64,000 nt of DNA, taken from NCBI RefSeq assembly GCF_000143415.4, contig NW_003314344.1, positions 132,336-196,335 of the forward strand, read 5' to 3'. Within the stretch, counting starts at the first letter, position 1; every line of letters starts with the position of its first letter. Both the position numbers and the translations under genes were made by a program. Source of the stretch: Selaginella moellendorffii (Eukaryota; Streptophyta; Lycopodiopsida; Selaginellales; Selaginellaceae). Shown in pieces: positions 36,132 through 46,704 of the stretch. The notes below the pieces were generated by a model. The model saw only the letters and a list, made by a program, of their open reading frames with translations, ran no database searches and was not told the origin of the DNA.

Positions 36132-37847
36132 TCACGGGGTTGACAGGAACACATAGCCCACGGGATTTTTAGGCTCCAGATAAAAAGCCATGGCTCCAGC
36201 GCGAGTTCCTTGTCCAAATTTCTTGTAAAGTTTGCATGACCATAGCAAGCTCCTCCAATCCACAGCATCCGGCACAAATGGCATGGTGGCCAGCAGCTCT
36301 TCCACCTGTTCCAAATGCCCAGATCGCCCAAGCAAGCTGGCGACGCAGCAATAGTGCTGCTTTGACGGGGTCAACCAAAAGTCCAGGACCATTGACCAGA
36401 ATCGGGCTCTTGCCGAGCACAGGCCGCCCAAGTGAGCGCTCGCGACGAGCACGCAAGTGAAGGAGATCTCGTCCGGAGCAAGCGTTGATCCCATCTCGTG
36501 GAAAAGTTGGAGCAGAAGTTTGTGATCTTCCAGATCTCCGTGACGGGCAAATGCCGCAAAAATAACATTCCAAGAGACCAGATCACACTCCGGCATTTCA
36601 TTGAAAAACGCAACTGCCCTTTGCAATGGCGAGTTTTGGGTGTGCGCCGACAGCATCGAGTTCCACAAAATCATGCTGCGGTCTTTGGCAGAATAAAAGA
36701 GAATCTCGGCTTCGGTGAGCTTGGCCGCATGAGAATATGCCGTTACCATGGCCGTACAGGCCACGGCATCCCACATTGCCATCCGATCAAAAATCCTCTT
36801 CGCGTCGTCTAAACACCCGCTTAGCACAAAACCGCCCAGCAAAGCATTCCACGTAACAATATTCCTCTCGTGCATGGTATCAAACTCATGCTTGGCAAGT
36901 TCCAGATGCCCAGCCTGGGAATATGCGGCCACCATGCAAGTACCAGATACCACGTCGTGCTCATGCATTCTCTCGTACAAACGCGTGGCTCGCAGAATAT
37001 CCCCGTTCTGGGCATATGCTGTAAGCATTGCAGTCCAAGAAACAATGCTGTGCTCGGGCATCAAATTTTGGAACATTCTCTCGGCTTCTTCCAGATCGCT
37101 TGCTTGAGCGTAAGCAGACAAGATCACGGTGTAGCAAACAATATCTTTATTTTTGATTGCTTCGAACACGCTCTGAGCTTCATGCAAATGCCCATTTGCG
37201 GCACAAACGCCGAGCATGCTCGTCCAGGCGACGAGATCGTGCTCGGGCATTGAGCAAAAAAAATCTTTTGCTTCACAATATGTCTCACTGGATCTTCCAT
37301 AACCTTCGAGCAAGTACGTCCAGGAGACGAGATCACGCAGAGGCATAGAACAAAACGCCTGCTTTGCCTGCTGCAGATGCCCACAAGTGGCAAATGCCCC
37401 AACCATGGTAGACCATGCAATTAAATCCTTTTCTGGTATCTTGTCAAATATCAACTTAGCGTAATCAATATTTCCGTGCTTGGCATAGACACTAAGAAGA
37501 GCCGTCATTGAAACACTAGAGACATCAGGCATGGATTCAAAGAAGTCTCTTGCATAGCCCAATTCCCCATTCGCGGTAAATGCAAACAGCATGAGCTCCC
37601 ACGAGAAACAGTTTCTCGAAGGCATTGCAAGGAAGAGGCGATGGGCGTCGCGAGCGCTGCCACACCTCCCAGACATCTGCATGATGGTGTTGAGGAGGAA
37701 GACGTCGCACGGATCGAGCAAGTGGCGGATCCGAGCATGAATTTCCCTGGCAGCTGCGAGGGTGCGGCATGATTTGATGAGCTGCAACGCCGATTCCCTG
37801 TGCAAAACCTCTCGCCCATCGCCGTTTCTCCTCACAACATCATGCAT
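36132..37847 (-). CDS. Intronless PPR protein, tandem S-type repeats
   Basis: One exon gives 571 residues from the ATG at 37847. After ESALQLIKSCRTLAAAREIH the protein is an array of about 31-residue units, for example MPLRDLVSWTYLLEGYGRSS and MPEHDLVAWTSMLGVCAANG. One unit is 32 residues. The tail MPFVPDAVDWRSLLWSCKLY resembles the start of an E1 motif but ends about 35 residues later (FLSTP). It is a close relative of the genes at 25333 and 55530. Likely an organellar RNA-binding protein; targeting cannot be judged from the N-terminus. Confidence 0.88.
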   Translation of the reverse strand: MHDVVRRNGDGREVLHRESALQLIKSCRTLAAAREIHARIRHLLDPCDVFLLNTIMQMSGRCGSARDAHRLFLAMPSRNCFSWELMLFAFTANGELGYARDFFESMPDVSSVSMTALLSVYAKHGNIDYAKLIFDKIPEKDLIAWSTMVGAFATCGHLQQAKQAFCSMPLRDLVSWTYLLEGYGRSSETYCEAKDFFCSMPEHDLVAWTSMLGVCAANGHLHEAQSVFEAIKNKDIVCYTVILSAYAQASDLEEAERMFQNLMPEHSIVSWTAMLTAYAQNGDILRATRLYERMHEHDVVSGTCMVAAYSQAGHLELAKHEFDTMHERNIVTWNALLGGFVLSGCLDDAKRIFDRMAMWDAVACTAMVTAYSHAAKLTEAEILFYSAKDRSMILWNSMLSAHTQNSPLQRAVAFFNEMPECDLVSWNVIFAAFARHGDLEDHKLLLQLFHEMGSTLAPDEISFTCVLVASAHLGGLCSARARFWSMVLDFWLTPSKQHYCCVASLLGRSGHLEQVEELLATMPFVPDAVDWRSLLWSCKLYKKFGQGTRAGAMAFYLEPKNPVGYVFLSTP

Positions 37848-38076
37848 CCTGCGCAAAACTTAGTAAAGCTTAAAGTTAGCATAGTTATAATTAATACTTT
37901 AACTATAACCAACTATCATTGCAATCTATCCTTTAATTATAATCATCATACTTTAACTTTAATCATCATAATAATTGGTCTTTTTCATTTATAATTTAAC
38001 TAATTAAAAAGGCACCTTTTAGAGAAAAAGTATAAATAAGTGGACCCAGAATGTGTTCACTAGGGTTTATTGCATC
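37848..38076. promoter_or_regulatory. Divergent spacer with TATA box and short AT-rich repeat
   Basis: TATAAATA at 38031-38038 lies 39 bp before the ATG of the second Dof-like gene. That leaves room for only a very short leader. Between 37890 and 37975 imperfect copies of a unit like CTTTAACTTTAATCATCATA recur three times. The PPR gene (minus) starts at the left edge. Confidence 0.55.
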
Positions 38077-38757
38077 ATGAAGAAGAAGGCGCAGGAAGCT
38101 GAGGGGTGGGAAGGGTTTTTAGCTGAGATGGATGATCATTTAGCGGCGATGGGCGAGGAAGATTTAATTTGCTCTCCATGGGCTGATCAAAGTAAGTGGG
38201 AGGTGATCCCAACCATGCGAAATGTCACGCTCAATGATCTGGAGGACAAAGGCGACGAAGAGCGATACGAGGGAGGCTTGGCTTGCCCTCCTTGGGACCC
38301 GGAAGCTCTCAAAAGCTTCTGCGCCATGGACGACTGGTGTGGAAAGCCAGTGACGGCGAGAGTCAGGCCCAAAGAGCCTGCGAACAAGCCCAAGACTCCG
38401 AGCCAGCCCGAGAGGCCAGAGACTCCGAGCAAGCCCAAGAGAAAGAGCCCGAGCGAGCCCAAGAGGCCCAGGACTTCGAGCCAGCCCAAGAGGCCAAAGT
38501 CTTCGAGCGAGCCCAAGAGGCCGAGGAAGAACGCGTCCTCAAAGGTGACGCCCGAGCTGCGAGCGCTGCTAGCGAAGGTGAGGGCGACGCTGCCCGATCA
38601 AATCGACTGCCCCTGGTGTGGGGTCAAGTGGTACACGAGGTTCTACGATTTCAACAATAACAAGCCCGGGCAGCCCAGGTACCATTGTAACCCATGCGGG
38701 GGTACCTGGACCAAAGACAAGACGCCAAGGCCAAAGAGAAAGAGGCCAGCACTCTAG
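38077..38757 (+). CDS. Aberrant Dof-like zinc finger protein with Pro/Lys/Ser repeat region
   Basis: One exon gives 226 residues. The N-terminal part has two related segments, ICSPWADQSKWE and ACPPWDPEALKS. The middle (about residues 105-155) is a repeat region of roughly 10-residue units: SQPERPETPSKPKRKSPSEP and SSQPKRPKSSSEPKRPRK. The C-terminal finger reads IDCPWCGVKWYTRFYDFNNN, then KPGQPRYHCNPCGGTWTKD. It keeps the Dof spacing CX2C-X22-CX2C and the QPRY and WTK landmarks but lacks the usual Cys in TKFCYY. It shares QPRYxCNxC with the gene at 35020-35596, which suggests a local divergent Dof-like family. Confidence 0.7.
   Translation: MKKKAQEAEGWEGFLAEMDDHLAAMGEEDLICSPWADQSKWEVIPTMRNVTLNDLEDKGDEERYEGGLACPPWDPEALKSFCAMDDWCGKPVTARVRPKEPANKPKTPSQPERPETPSKPKRKSPSEPKRPRTSSQPKRPKSSSEPKRPRKNASSKVTPELRALLAKVRATLPDQIDCPWCGVKWYTRFYDFNNNKPGQPRYHCNPCGGTWTKDKTPRPKRKRPAL
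38387..38534 (+). repeat. Coding repeat of about 30 bp units (Ser-Pro-Lys-Arg rich)
   Basis: Variants of AGCCCAAGAGGCC followed by a Ser codon pair recur about five times in frame within the second Dof-like gene. The peptide is basic and Pro-rich, suited to a disordered linker or nuclear localisation segment. Confidence 0.7.
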
Positions 38758-38865
38758 ACGATCGATCGATCGATCGAAATGTTTCTTCTCACCTTAGATC
38801 AAAGGAATCATATACAAACTTTTGCTTACACGCTCGCTCATCGCTCACGCTACGCTTATACGCGC

Positions 38866-39523
<658 letters not shown>

Positions 39524-39902
39524 AGCCGATCAATCGGCCACCCACAGGCGCGCGAGAGAGCGGCGCGCCCCCGGAGAGACGATCCCTCCCCGGAAATTCG
39601 TCGGCAGCGCGGCGCGCGAGCAGGGATCGTGGGGCGCGGCGCCACAATCACGCGCGCACCATAAAAAGATTGATGCGAACGAACCCTAGCGCCCCACCGC
39701 ATTTTGGGCTGGGCCTTTTCGTTACGGGTGACACGTCACCACCACTTTTTTAGGGCTAGAGCTAGGGCTTCTCTTCTATTCAATTCAAACAGCGTGGAAT
39801 ATTCGTGTCGATTCGATTGGCGTGGTGGTACCTTAGAGATGGGCTTCGTCGATTTGGATGCTTTGTTTTTTTTCTTGTTCTTCGTCTTCTCGGTTGGATC
39901 GA
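39524..39902. promoter_or_regulatory. Promoter interval of UBC copy A with a GTGACACGTCAC palindrome
   Basis: The near-perfect palindrome GGTGACACGTCACC at 39727-39740 lies about 205 bp before the copy A ATG. An AACCCTAG telo-box-like motif lies at about 39681. A small GC-rich block (39540-39660) forms the likely leader. The right part is the copy B 3' flank. Confidence 0.5.
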
Positions 39903-40591
<689 letters not shown>

Positions 40592-41033
40592 GGCGGCCGC
40601 CTCCAAAGATTTGAATCAAAACCCTGCGCCGCGAATATCGATCGATCCGGGCGATCGGGTATGATCGCCGCTCCTCCGCCGCGCCGTGAGATCTGGGTCA
40701 AGAAATCCACGCGGAAGAGCATCTTTGTTAGCTCGGACAGTAAAGACGGCTGTAATACTTTCTATCGCCATTGCCAATGGGCCAATAAGCAAATTGGCCA
40801 TTGCGTCGTCACGTCCGGACCGCCGGGTATTTTCCCAAACCGGCGGTTTAAGTGCCAGGTGCGTAAGGGACCGCTGGTTCTAACCGGCAATACCCGGTAT
40901 AGTGCGTCGGGGACCGAGCCGGCCCGCTGGCGTTGATTGAGGCCGCCGCCGCGTCATTGCCACGTCACTGCATGGAATCTCCACATCACTGCATCTTCCC
41001 ATCCACGTCATCACTCGAAAAACGAGTGTTTTT
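40592..41033. other. Promoter of UBC copy B and 3' flank of the UspA-like gene
   Basis: CACGTCA sites occur at 40961-40967 and 41004-41010. An open plus-strand frame (40550-40936) overlaps the UBC first exon and shows no family similarity, so I do not call it a gene. The region is GC-rich with CCGG-rich patches (40820-40925). Confidence 0.45.
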
Positions 41034-42135
41034 TTATTTCGCTTTGTTCTTGGTGAGGCATTCGCCCAGCGTGACATGGCTGGGCACTTTCAATCCTTTC
41101 AATCCAATGTCTTGCAGGCCTAGATGGCCCAATTCGCAGTGTGGGCTGCAAAATCCGGGCTCCTCGCGCGCGTACAGCAGTGCCATTGATGGCGCGGTGG
41201 GCGTTTTGGCGGCGAAGGAGACGCTGCCCTCGTCCTTGCTCTTGAGGAAGACGATGTTCTTCCCGCCCAGCTTCTGGAACAGCAGGCATTGATCCATCCT
41301 CTTGTTCATACACCTGTGGTGGGGCAATTAGAGCGATTTGTAGCCCAGATCGATCGATCACCTGTAGCAGATGATCCACTTGGCCTGGGTCTTGAGCGCC
41401 AGCTGCACCGCGACGTCGCGAGGAGGGTAGCCCGATTCGATGATGATGTCCAAGCTCACCTGGAAACACCAATTGGAGCGATGGATCAAATCGATTCGAT
41501 AGCGAATCATCATGAGTTCTTACTCCTTTGGTACGGTAGGAATCCTGGATGCGCAAGAACTCCGCGGATTTGAGCTGGACCTCCCCTTCTCGGGTAGTGC
41601 ACGACTTCTCATCGATCATGCGAAGCTCCGACCATCTCTTTACAAGCACTGTAGGTAGAATGAATCCAAAGTTGACCACGTTGGACTAATCTGACCAAGT
41701 GCGACTGGGTTGTAGAAACTTACGTGGAAGGCAGAGCCAAGGCAAGATCCCAGCGAACGTCACCGTGTCTCCGGGCTTGGCGACGAGCTCCAGCGTCCAG
41801 GCGAGCGCATCGGTGTTTAGTTCCTTGGTGGCGTCTGCGAGGACCAAGATGTGTTGTGGCTCGCTCCAGGCGAGGGACGATGGATCGCTGCTGCGAGTGA
41901 GCGCGATCTTGACGCTGCTGGGGCTGCTGCTCGCGGAGAAGCTCAGGATTTGCTTCTGCGGCTGCTGGAAAAACACCCCATGGGGGGAATTGATGTAGAA
42001 GAATGGACTGAAGGGAGATCGGTTATAAGGCGATTTGATGTGGAAGAATGGATTGAAGGGTGATCGATTGAATGCCGGAGTGGAAGGAAACGATCTCACA
42101 CGTCTTTGATCGTGCGCTGCCACAATCGAGCTCAT
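41034..42135 (-). CDS. UspA-like (adenine nucleotide alpha-hydrolase fold) protein
   Basis: Four exons (42135-41724, 41648-41524, 41459-41362, 41313-41034) give 304 residues. After a Ser/Pro/Phe-rich N-terminus, PQHILVLADATKELNTDALA-WTLELVAKPGDTVTF is the first strand-helix of a plant Usp-like domain. DIIIESGYPPRDVAVQLALK-TQAKWIICYR and GGKNIVFLKSKDE complete it. This type usually precedes a PERK-like kinase domain in plants; here the kinase is absent. The GX2GX9G(S/T) ATP motif is not clear, so nucleotide binding is unproven. The C-terminal 60 residues (SPHCELGHLGLQDIGLKGL) are unassigned. Confidence 0.75.
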
Positions 42136-42467
42136 GGCAGAAGAAGAAAGAGAAGATCGAAAGAGAGAGAAGAGAGAAGAAAAAAGGAAAGCAATGACGG
42201 ACTCCCCAAACTGCAAGCTGTGGACGAAGCGCGAATATTCTTCGCCCGCTAAATCAGTTTAACGGAATATCTGGCCTGCTAAGAGAACATTCTCACTTTA
42301 CATTATTTTAACGAAATATCCCTTTCGCTGACGGAACATTCTACTTTGCACAAGAAAACGAAGTGTCACAGATAATATTACTTACAAGCCTGGAAAAGAA
42401 GCTAAAGAAACGAGTAAAGCAAAAAAACAGGCCTGCGAAATCTCGAGCTCGATCGATCGCCACCATC
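42136..42467. other. Spacer, UspA-like promoter and eIF4B 3' flank
   Basis: Purine-rich sequence at 42140-42200 probably forms the UspA-like leader. Two related segments, TTTAACGGAATATCTGGCC and TTTTAACGAAATATCCCTTT (about 42257 and 42306), form a short imperfect repeat. No gene was recognised. Confidence 0.45.
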
Positions 42468-44114
42468 TTACCAGCGATTCCTCGAGGGCTGCTGCTGGTG
42501 ATGGAACTGATAGCTCGATCGCCTCCCATTCTCCTTGCCCCATTCATCCTCGTGAACCGACGGAGTTCTCGGCCGGCTCCACATATCGGGCTGCGCGGAC
42601 TTTGGACGATCGTCTCTCCAGCTCGGCTGCCTCCACTCCTCGTCGTGAAACACCGGGGTTCTCGGCCTACCGCCATTCTCTCCTCGCCGATATCCCATCT
42701 CTCCACCTTCGTGCATGGAAGACGGTGTTCTTGGCCGCCTCCATCCTCCAGACGGCTCGAAGTTGCCACTGTCCGACATGGCTGGCGTCGGCGGCCGCCT
42801 CCAGATCTCCGGAGGACCACCGTTTCGATTGCTCTGCGACGATGGCGGCCTCTGCGGATCATCCCTGCCTCCGCCGCGTCGCCGGTCCGAGACGCGCGCG
42901 CTTCTCTCAAGATCTTTCACCAGCTGCTCCAGCTCCAGCTCCTTCTTCTCCAGCTCCTCTCTCGCCGCCTCGGAGCCCTCCTTGTCGATCAGATCCTTGA
43001 GAGCGTTGATCTCCTCCTTGAGCCTCGTCTCTTCTTTGCTCTCGTACCTGCGAGGAGGATCAAGCAAAACAGCCATGCATCACGTCTGGAAATGAGAATG
43101 TGGGAGAGAAACGCACCTCTTTTGATCGAGCTCCGAGTCAAGCTTTCTCCAGTCCTGTCCTCTCTCCTCGAGCACCACCTCTCTCGGCTTGGCAGCTCCG
43201 AAAGGATTCGATCGCGGCTTGGCAGTGGTGGTGGTGGTGGTGGCGGAAGTCGAGTTTTTACCAGAGCCAACTTGAACTTGAGGAGTATCACCCGGTGTTC
43301 CTGGACGACTCGAGTGGCTGCTCGAAGGCCGGGAGGAATCCACCGGCAAACTTCTCGGCTGTAGATTCAGTCGCGGTCTCTCCATCGCCACCTTTCTCTC
43401 ATCGCCTCCGCCGGACCATCTGTCCATCTCGGGCTTTGGATCTCGAAAAGACCACGAGTTCCTCCCACCGCCGCCGCCACCATCTCTCCCGCCATAGCCA
43501 AAGCTTCTCTCCGACGGGACAAACCTCTTTCCCGCCTTCCAGTCGTCCACCTCGTCAGCCTTGCTCGGCGCGTCTCGATCGCTGCCCCGCGAGGAAGGCC
43601 GGATCATCATCGCTGGCTTGCTGGAGAACCAGTCGCTGCTCTCATCGGCTCGGGAGGGAGGCGGCGGCATGGCGGCGCCGCCAAAACCCGGATCCCTGGA
43701 AGGATGCCGGTCGCGCTGATCGCGATCGCCGCCACGGAAGCCGCCATAGCTCCGGAATCCACCGCCGAGGCGCTGCTCGGAGAGCTCCTCCGGAGTTCGC
43801 TCCTTGGGGCCAGTGGGAAGGAACATGAGCTCCTCGGATGTGAGGCGATTGCTATCCGACATGAAAATCTGGGAAGAGGAAGGGGTGAATCGCTTCGCAC
43901 CTGGGCCGACGACCTTGCCAGTCGTGAACGCCGCCAGCGTCATCGTCTGACCCTTGCTCTTCTTCTTGCCGCCGCCGGCGCCGCCGGGCTTGGCTGCCAC
44001 CGCCAGGGGTGGAAATGCGTCCTCGGGCATCGCCCCTACCGATCCGCCCCCCGCCGCCGCGGCCGCCTCGTCCGCCGCCTCGGATTCGTCCGCCCATGAG
44101 CTCACCCAAGCCAT
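42468..44114 (-). CDS. EIF4B: Translation initiation factor eIF4B (plant type)
   Basis: Two exons (44114-43117, 43047-42468) give 525 residues. Plant eIF4B blocks in order are MAWVSSWADESEAADEA, AFPPLAVAAKPG, KGQTMTLAAFTTGK, LPTGPKERTPEELSEQRLGG, several Gly/Arg-rich RNA-binding stretches, SNPFGAAKPREVVLEERGQD-WRKLDSELD, and a charged coiled coil (TRLKEEINALKDLIDKEGSE). The C-terminus is rich in Arg/Pro/Trp repeats (WRRPPTP, WRRPRTP, WSRPRTP). The factor stimulates eIF4A helicase and binds eIF4F, eIF3 and PABP in cytosolic translation. The intron is 69 bp. A run of Thr codons arises from a short trinucleotide repeat near 43220-43245. Confidence 0.93.
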
Positions 44115-45326
44115 AGCTTCCTCCTTTAGGGCTAGCTAGGGCACACGGAGCTAAAAAGGTAATGCCAGCTAAGTAATAAAGGTTAAAGTCCACTTCCTCC
44201 ATTTTTAACTTTACCAACTCGGATAACTCTTCTGCCTACCTACCTAGAGTCTTTGCCCTAAAAGAATCTATCAGACAATGATGCGCAGGAGAAATGCCAT
44301 TCCTTGCCAGGTCTGTGACATTACAATCCATCTGTGAGTTGTCATGGGGCCTACGTGGCTCGTGCAAGGCCTCAAGGTGGACTTAAACAATTGGGGCGAA
44401 TTTTACTCGATTGGAATGAGCTCCGCCTTTTTGAATAAACATATATATAGTGGTCCTCCAGCCTTTAGGTCAATTTATTTTGCCACCTTTTTGTAAACCC
44501 TAAACCAGAATGTTGGGTCAGAGGCTCGAAGCCCCAAATCTTTTCAAAGCTGTGGGGAAGTTGACGGAGGGTCGGCGTACTAACCAGCGAGAGACGAGAA
44601 GTTGATGTATAGATAAATGCAAAATTTCAAATGCCAGGAATCTTCTAGCAGAGACAGAGATGTGTGCAAAAATAATATTGAAAAAGTAAATAAATAGTAA
44701 AGAAAAAAGAGTATTAGTTGTGTCCATTGAGTGAGTACGTTGCTTGCCTGGATGGAAGTGATCGACGTGTACATGAAAAAGCTGGGCGTGTATGTATGTA
44801 CTTTTTTAGTGTAGAAAAAAACTTGGCACCAGTAGAGCAGCACAATCATGTGCACATTTGAAACTCTACGTACGCCGATCCAACGATACAACAAACAAAA
44901 CAAACCTCCACAATCTCAATCTCCAAACCATGAGATCATCTGAGAAACTATTCATAGAAAATATAAAGTGAGAAGAAGATGGTCCTCACAACATTAATGA
45001 GCATCCGTCGAGCAACTGTCTCACTGACTGTCATTTTGGCGTTTTGGCATCTTCAATCCACTGGCGCTTTATAACCCTGCGCTCGCGAGAGGCTTGGCTC
45101 CATCTCCATCGCTCCAAGTAGTAGAAAGCTAAGATCCAAAGAAGAGAGAAAGATTTGGAGAGCTCTCTTGTTCTTTATCTCGCGTCGTGACACCACAAGA
45201 GTCCACATTGTTTTGATCTTGCGCCAAGCAACAAACTACGGTACAAGCGCAGGTGACAGCCACCACCGATTCGATCATTGTTCCAACCTTGAGAAATCAA
45301 GGAGTTTGTAGGAACTTGTGAGAGCT
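44115..45326. other. Intergenic region with eIF4B and bHLH promoters
   Basis: AAACCCTAA (44495-44503) is a telo-box, common near genes of the translation machinery, about 380 bp upstream of eIF4B. TATATATA lies near 44440. A TATAA at 45070-45074 fits the HECATE-like bHLH gene, giving a leader of about 220 bases. Minus-strand open frames around 44580-44900 are hydrophobic T-rich noise. No further gene was recognised. Confidence 0.45.
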
Positions 45327-46196
45327 ATGTCCAGCTATGATGATCATCATTGTCGCTTTGTCAATGGCGATCAATTCCAGTTCCTCGACTATAGTTTCCA
45401 GTGCTTTGATCACCAAATGTATGATCGTCAAGCCTGGAAAGATTTGGCAGAGTATGCGACTAGTTGCGTCATCGCCGGCGACGAGAGAGTAGAGGACAAT
45501 TCCAAGATCATATCATCATCCACGAGAACCTTCACGCCAAGTATGGATTTCGCACACTGCTCCAGTCTTTTCACTTCCAATCCATCACCGAGCGTCGATA
45601 GCAGCAGCTACAATCAAGCCTCTAGATCACTACATTCCCCCGACAGGAGCAAGCCCATCACGCTACAAGCTCCTCCACTCGATCATCGCCAAGAGGAGCT
45701 CTTCGTCTTTGGAGCGAGCAGTAGTAGCGGCGGAGTAGCAATGAAGAATCTTTTCTATACTTGCAAGCGCTCGGCGATGGCGGAGGAGGAACAACGAGAA
45801 GAGGAATCGTGGAGCAAGCCCAAGAGGAGGAACACGAGGATTTCCAAGGATCCACAGAGCGTGGCGGCGCGGCACCGGCGCGAGAGAATCAGCCAAAAGA
45901 TCCGGACGCTCCAGCGACTGGTTCCAGGAGGCACAAAGATGGATACCGTCTCGATGCTGGACGAGGCCATTCACTACGTCAAGTTCCTCAAGACCCAAGT
46001 CCACTCGCTCGAGCTCCTCGGGTTCCACAGCCCACTAGCAGTCGCTCCTCCGGCAAATCCCTCGAGCCACTTTCCACTCCCGATCGATCGCTCGCAGATG
46101 GCGTCGTGCTCTTCGTCTCATCGGTTCTTCCCTTCGATCGATCACAGCAGTGATATCGAAAGCCAGCACTTCGCTTATCGTCACCAATCCCCATAG
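45327..46196 (+). CDS. bHLH transcription factor, HECATE/IND-like (subfamily VIIIb)
   Basis: One exon gives 289 residues from the ATG at 45327. The bHLH (about 170-228) reads [20 protein letters not shown], then [20 protein letters not shown] and [20 protein letters not shown]. The Lys/Arg-free Ser-Val-Ala-Ala start of the basic region, HRRER, and the [22 protein letters not shown] core are hallmarks of the HEC/IND/bHLH87 clade. The rest is Ser-rich. Angiosperm HEC proteins act in gynoecium and meristem development; in a lycophyte the role must be older. No intron, as in HEC genes. Confidence 0.9.
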   Translation: MSSYDDHHCRFVNGDQFQFLDYSFQCFDHQMYDRQAWKDLAEYATSCVIAGDERVEDNSKIISSSTRTFTPSMDFAHCSSLFTSNPSPSVDSSSYNQASRSLHSPDRSKPITLQAPPLDHRQEELFVFGASSSSGGVAMKNLFYTCKRSAMAEEEQREEESWSKPKRRNTRISKDPQSVAARHRRERISQKIRTLQRLVPGGTKMDTVSMLDEAIHYVKFLKTQVHSLELLGFHSPLAVAPPANPSSHFPLPIDRSQMASCSSSHRFFPSIDHSSDIESQHFAYRHQSP

Positions 46197-46704
46197 CTGT
46201 CCAGACATTCCAATCTCGAATCTCTCGAATCGAAAATCTTAGCATAACAATAACGATCGTCGCTCTCGATAAGTGGAAGAGAAAGACGCGTAGAATAACT
46301 TTAGAAGCACTCTCGAGTGCCATCGATTAAAGTCTTTCCCTGCAGCAAATGCCCAGTCCTGGCAAATGCCGCTTTGTCCTTACAAATGTGCCCTTTATAG
46401 GCAAATGCTAAATAGTTTGAGATTTACCGCACAAGATCTTACTGCGACATTGTGAGAAACATGAATAGCATCTTAATTTAAAATCCATGATTTTCTAAAA
46501 TGTCATGCAATCCAATTCACAGATTTTCTCCTGCGCGAATTCCTCGAAACGCTAAATAAGAGCCCTAAAATGTTACGTTTGAAATTTTCCCGCCTTACCT
46601 CTGGAGGTTACGGGGTCGATTCGCGATAGGATTGAGAAATTTTGGCCACAAATTTCATACTCGACCTAAGTGGAAGGCGATGCATTGGAAGTTCTTCTTC
46701 TTCG
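46197..46704. other. Spacer with a PPR relic
   Basis: Between the bHLH stop and the HCF145 start. AT-rich sequence at 46480-46600 is the likely HCF145 promoter, without a clear TATA box. A short PPR-derived piece lies at 46330-46415 (separate entry). Confidence 0.45.
46330..46415 (-). pseudogene. PPR repeat relic
   Basis: The minus strand reads LAFAYKGHICKD and then AAFARTGHLLQGK. Both match the AYAxxGHLxxAK core of the S-type PPR repeats in this window, with the CATTTGCC...GGGCATTTG nucleotide signature. The pieces are too close together for intact 31-residue units and no open frame continues, so this is a decayed fragment. Confidence 0.5.
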
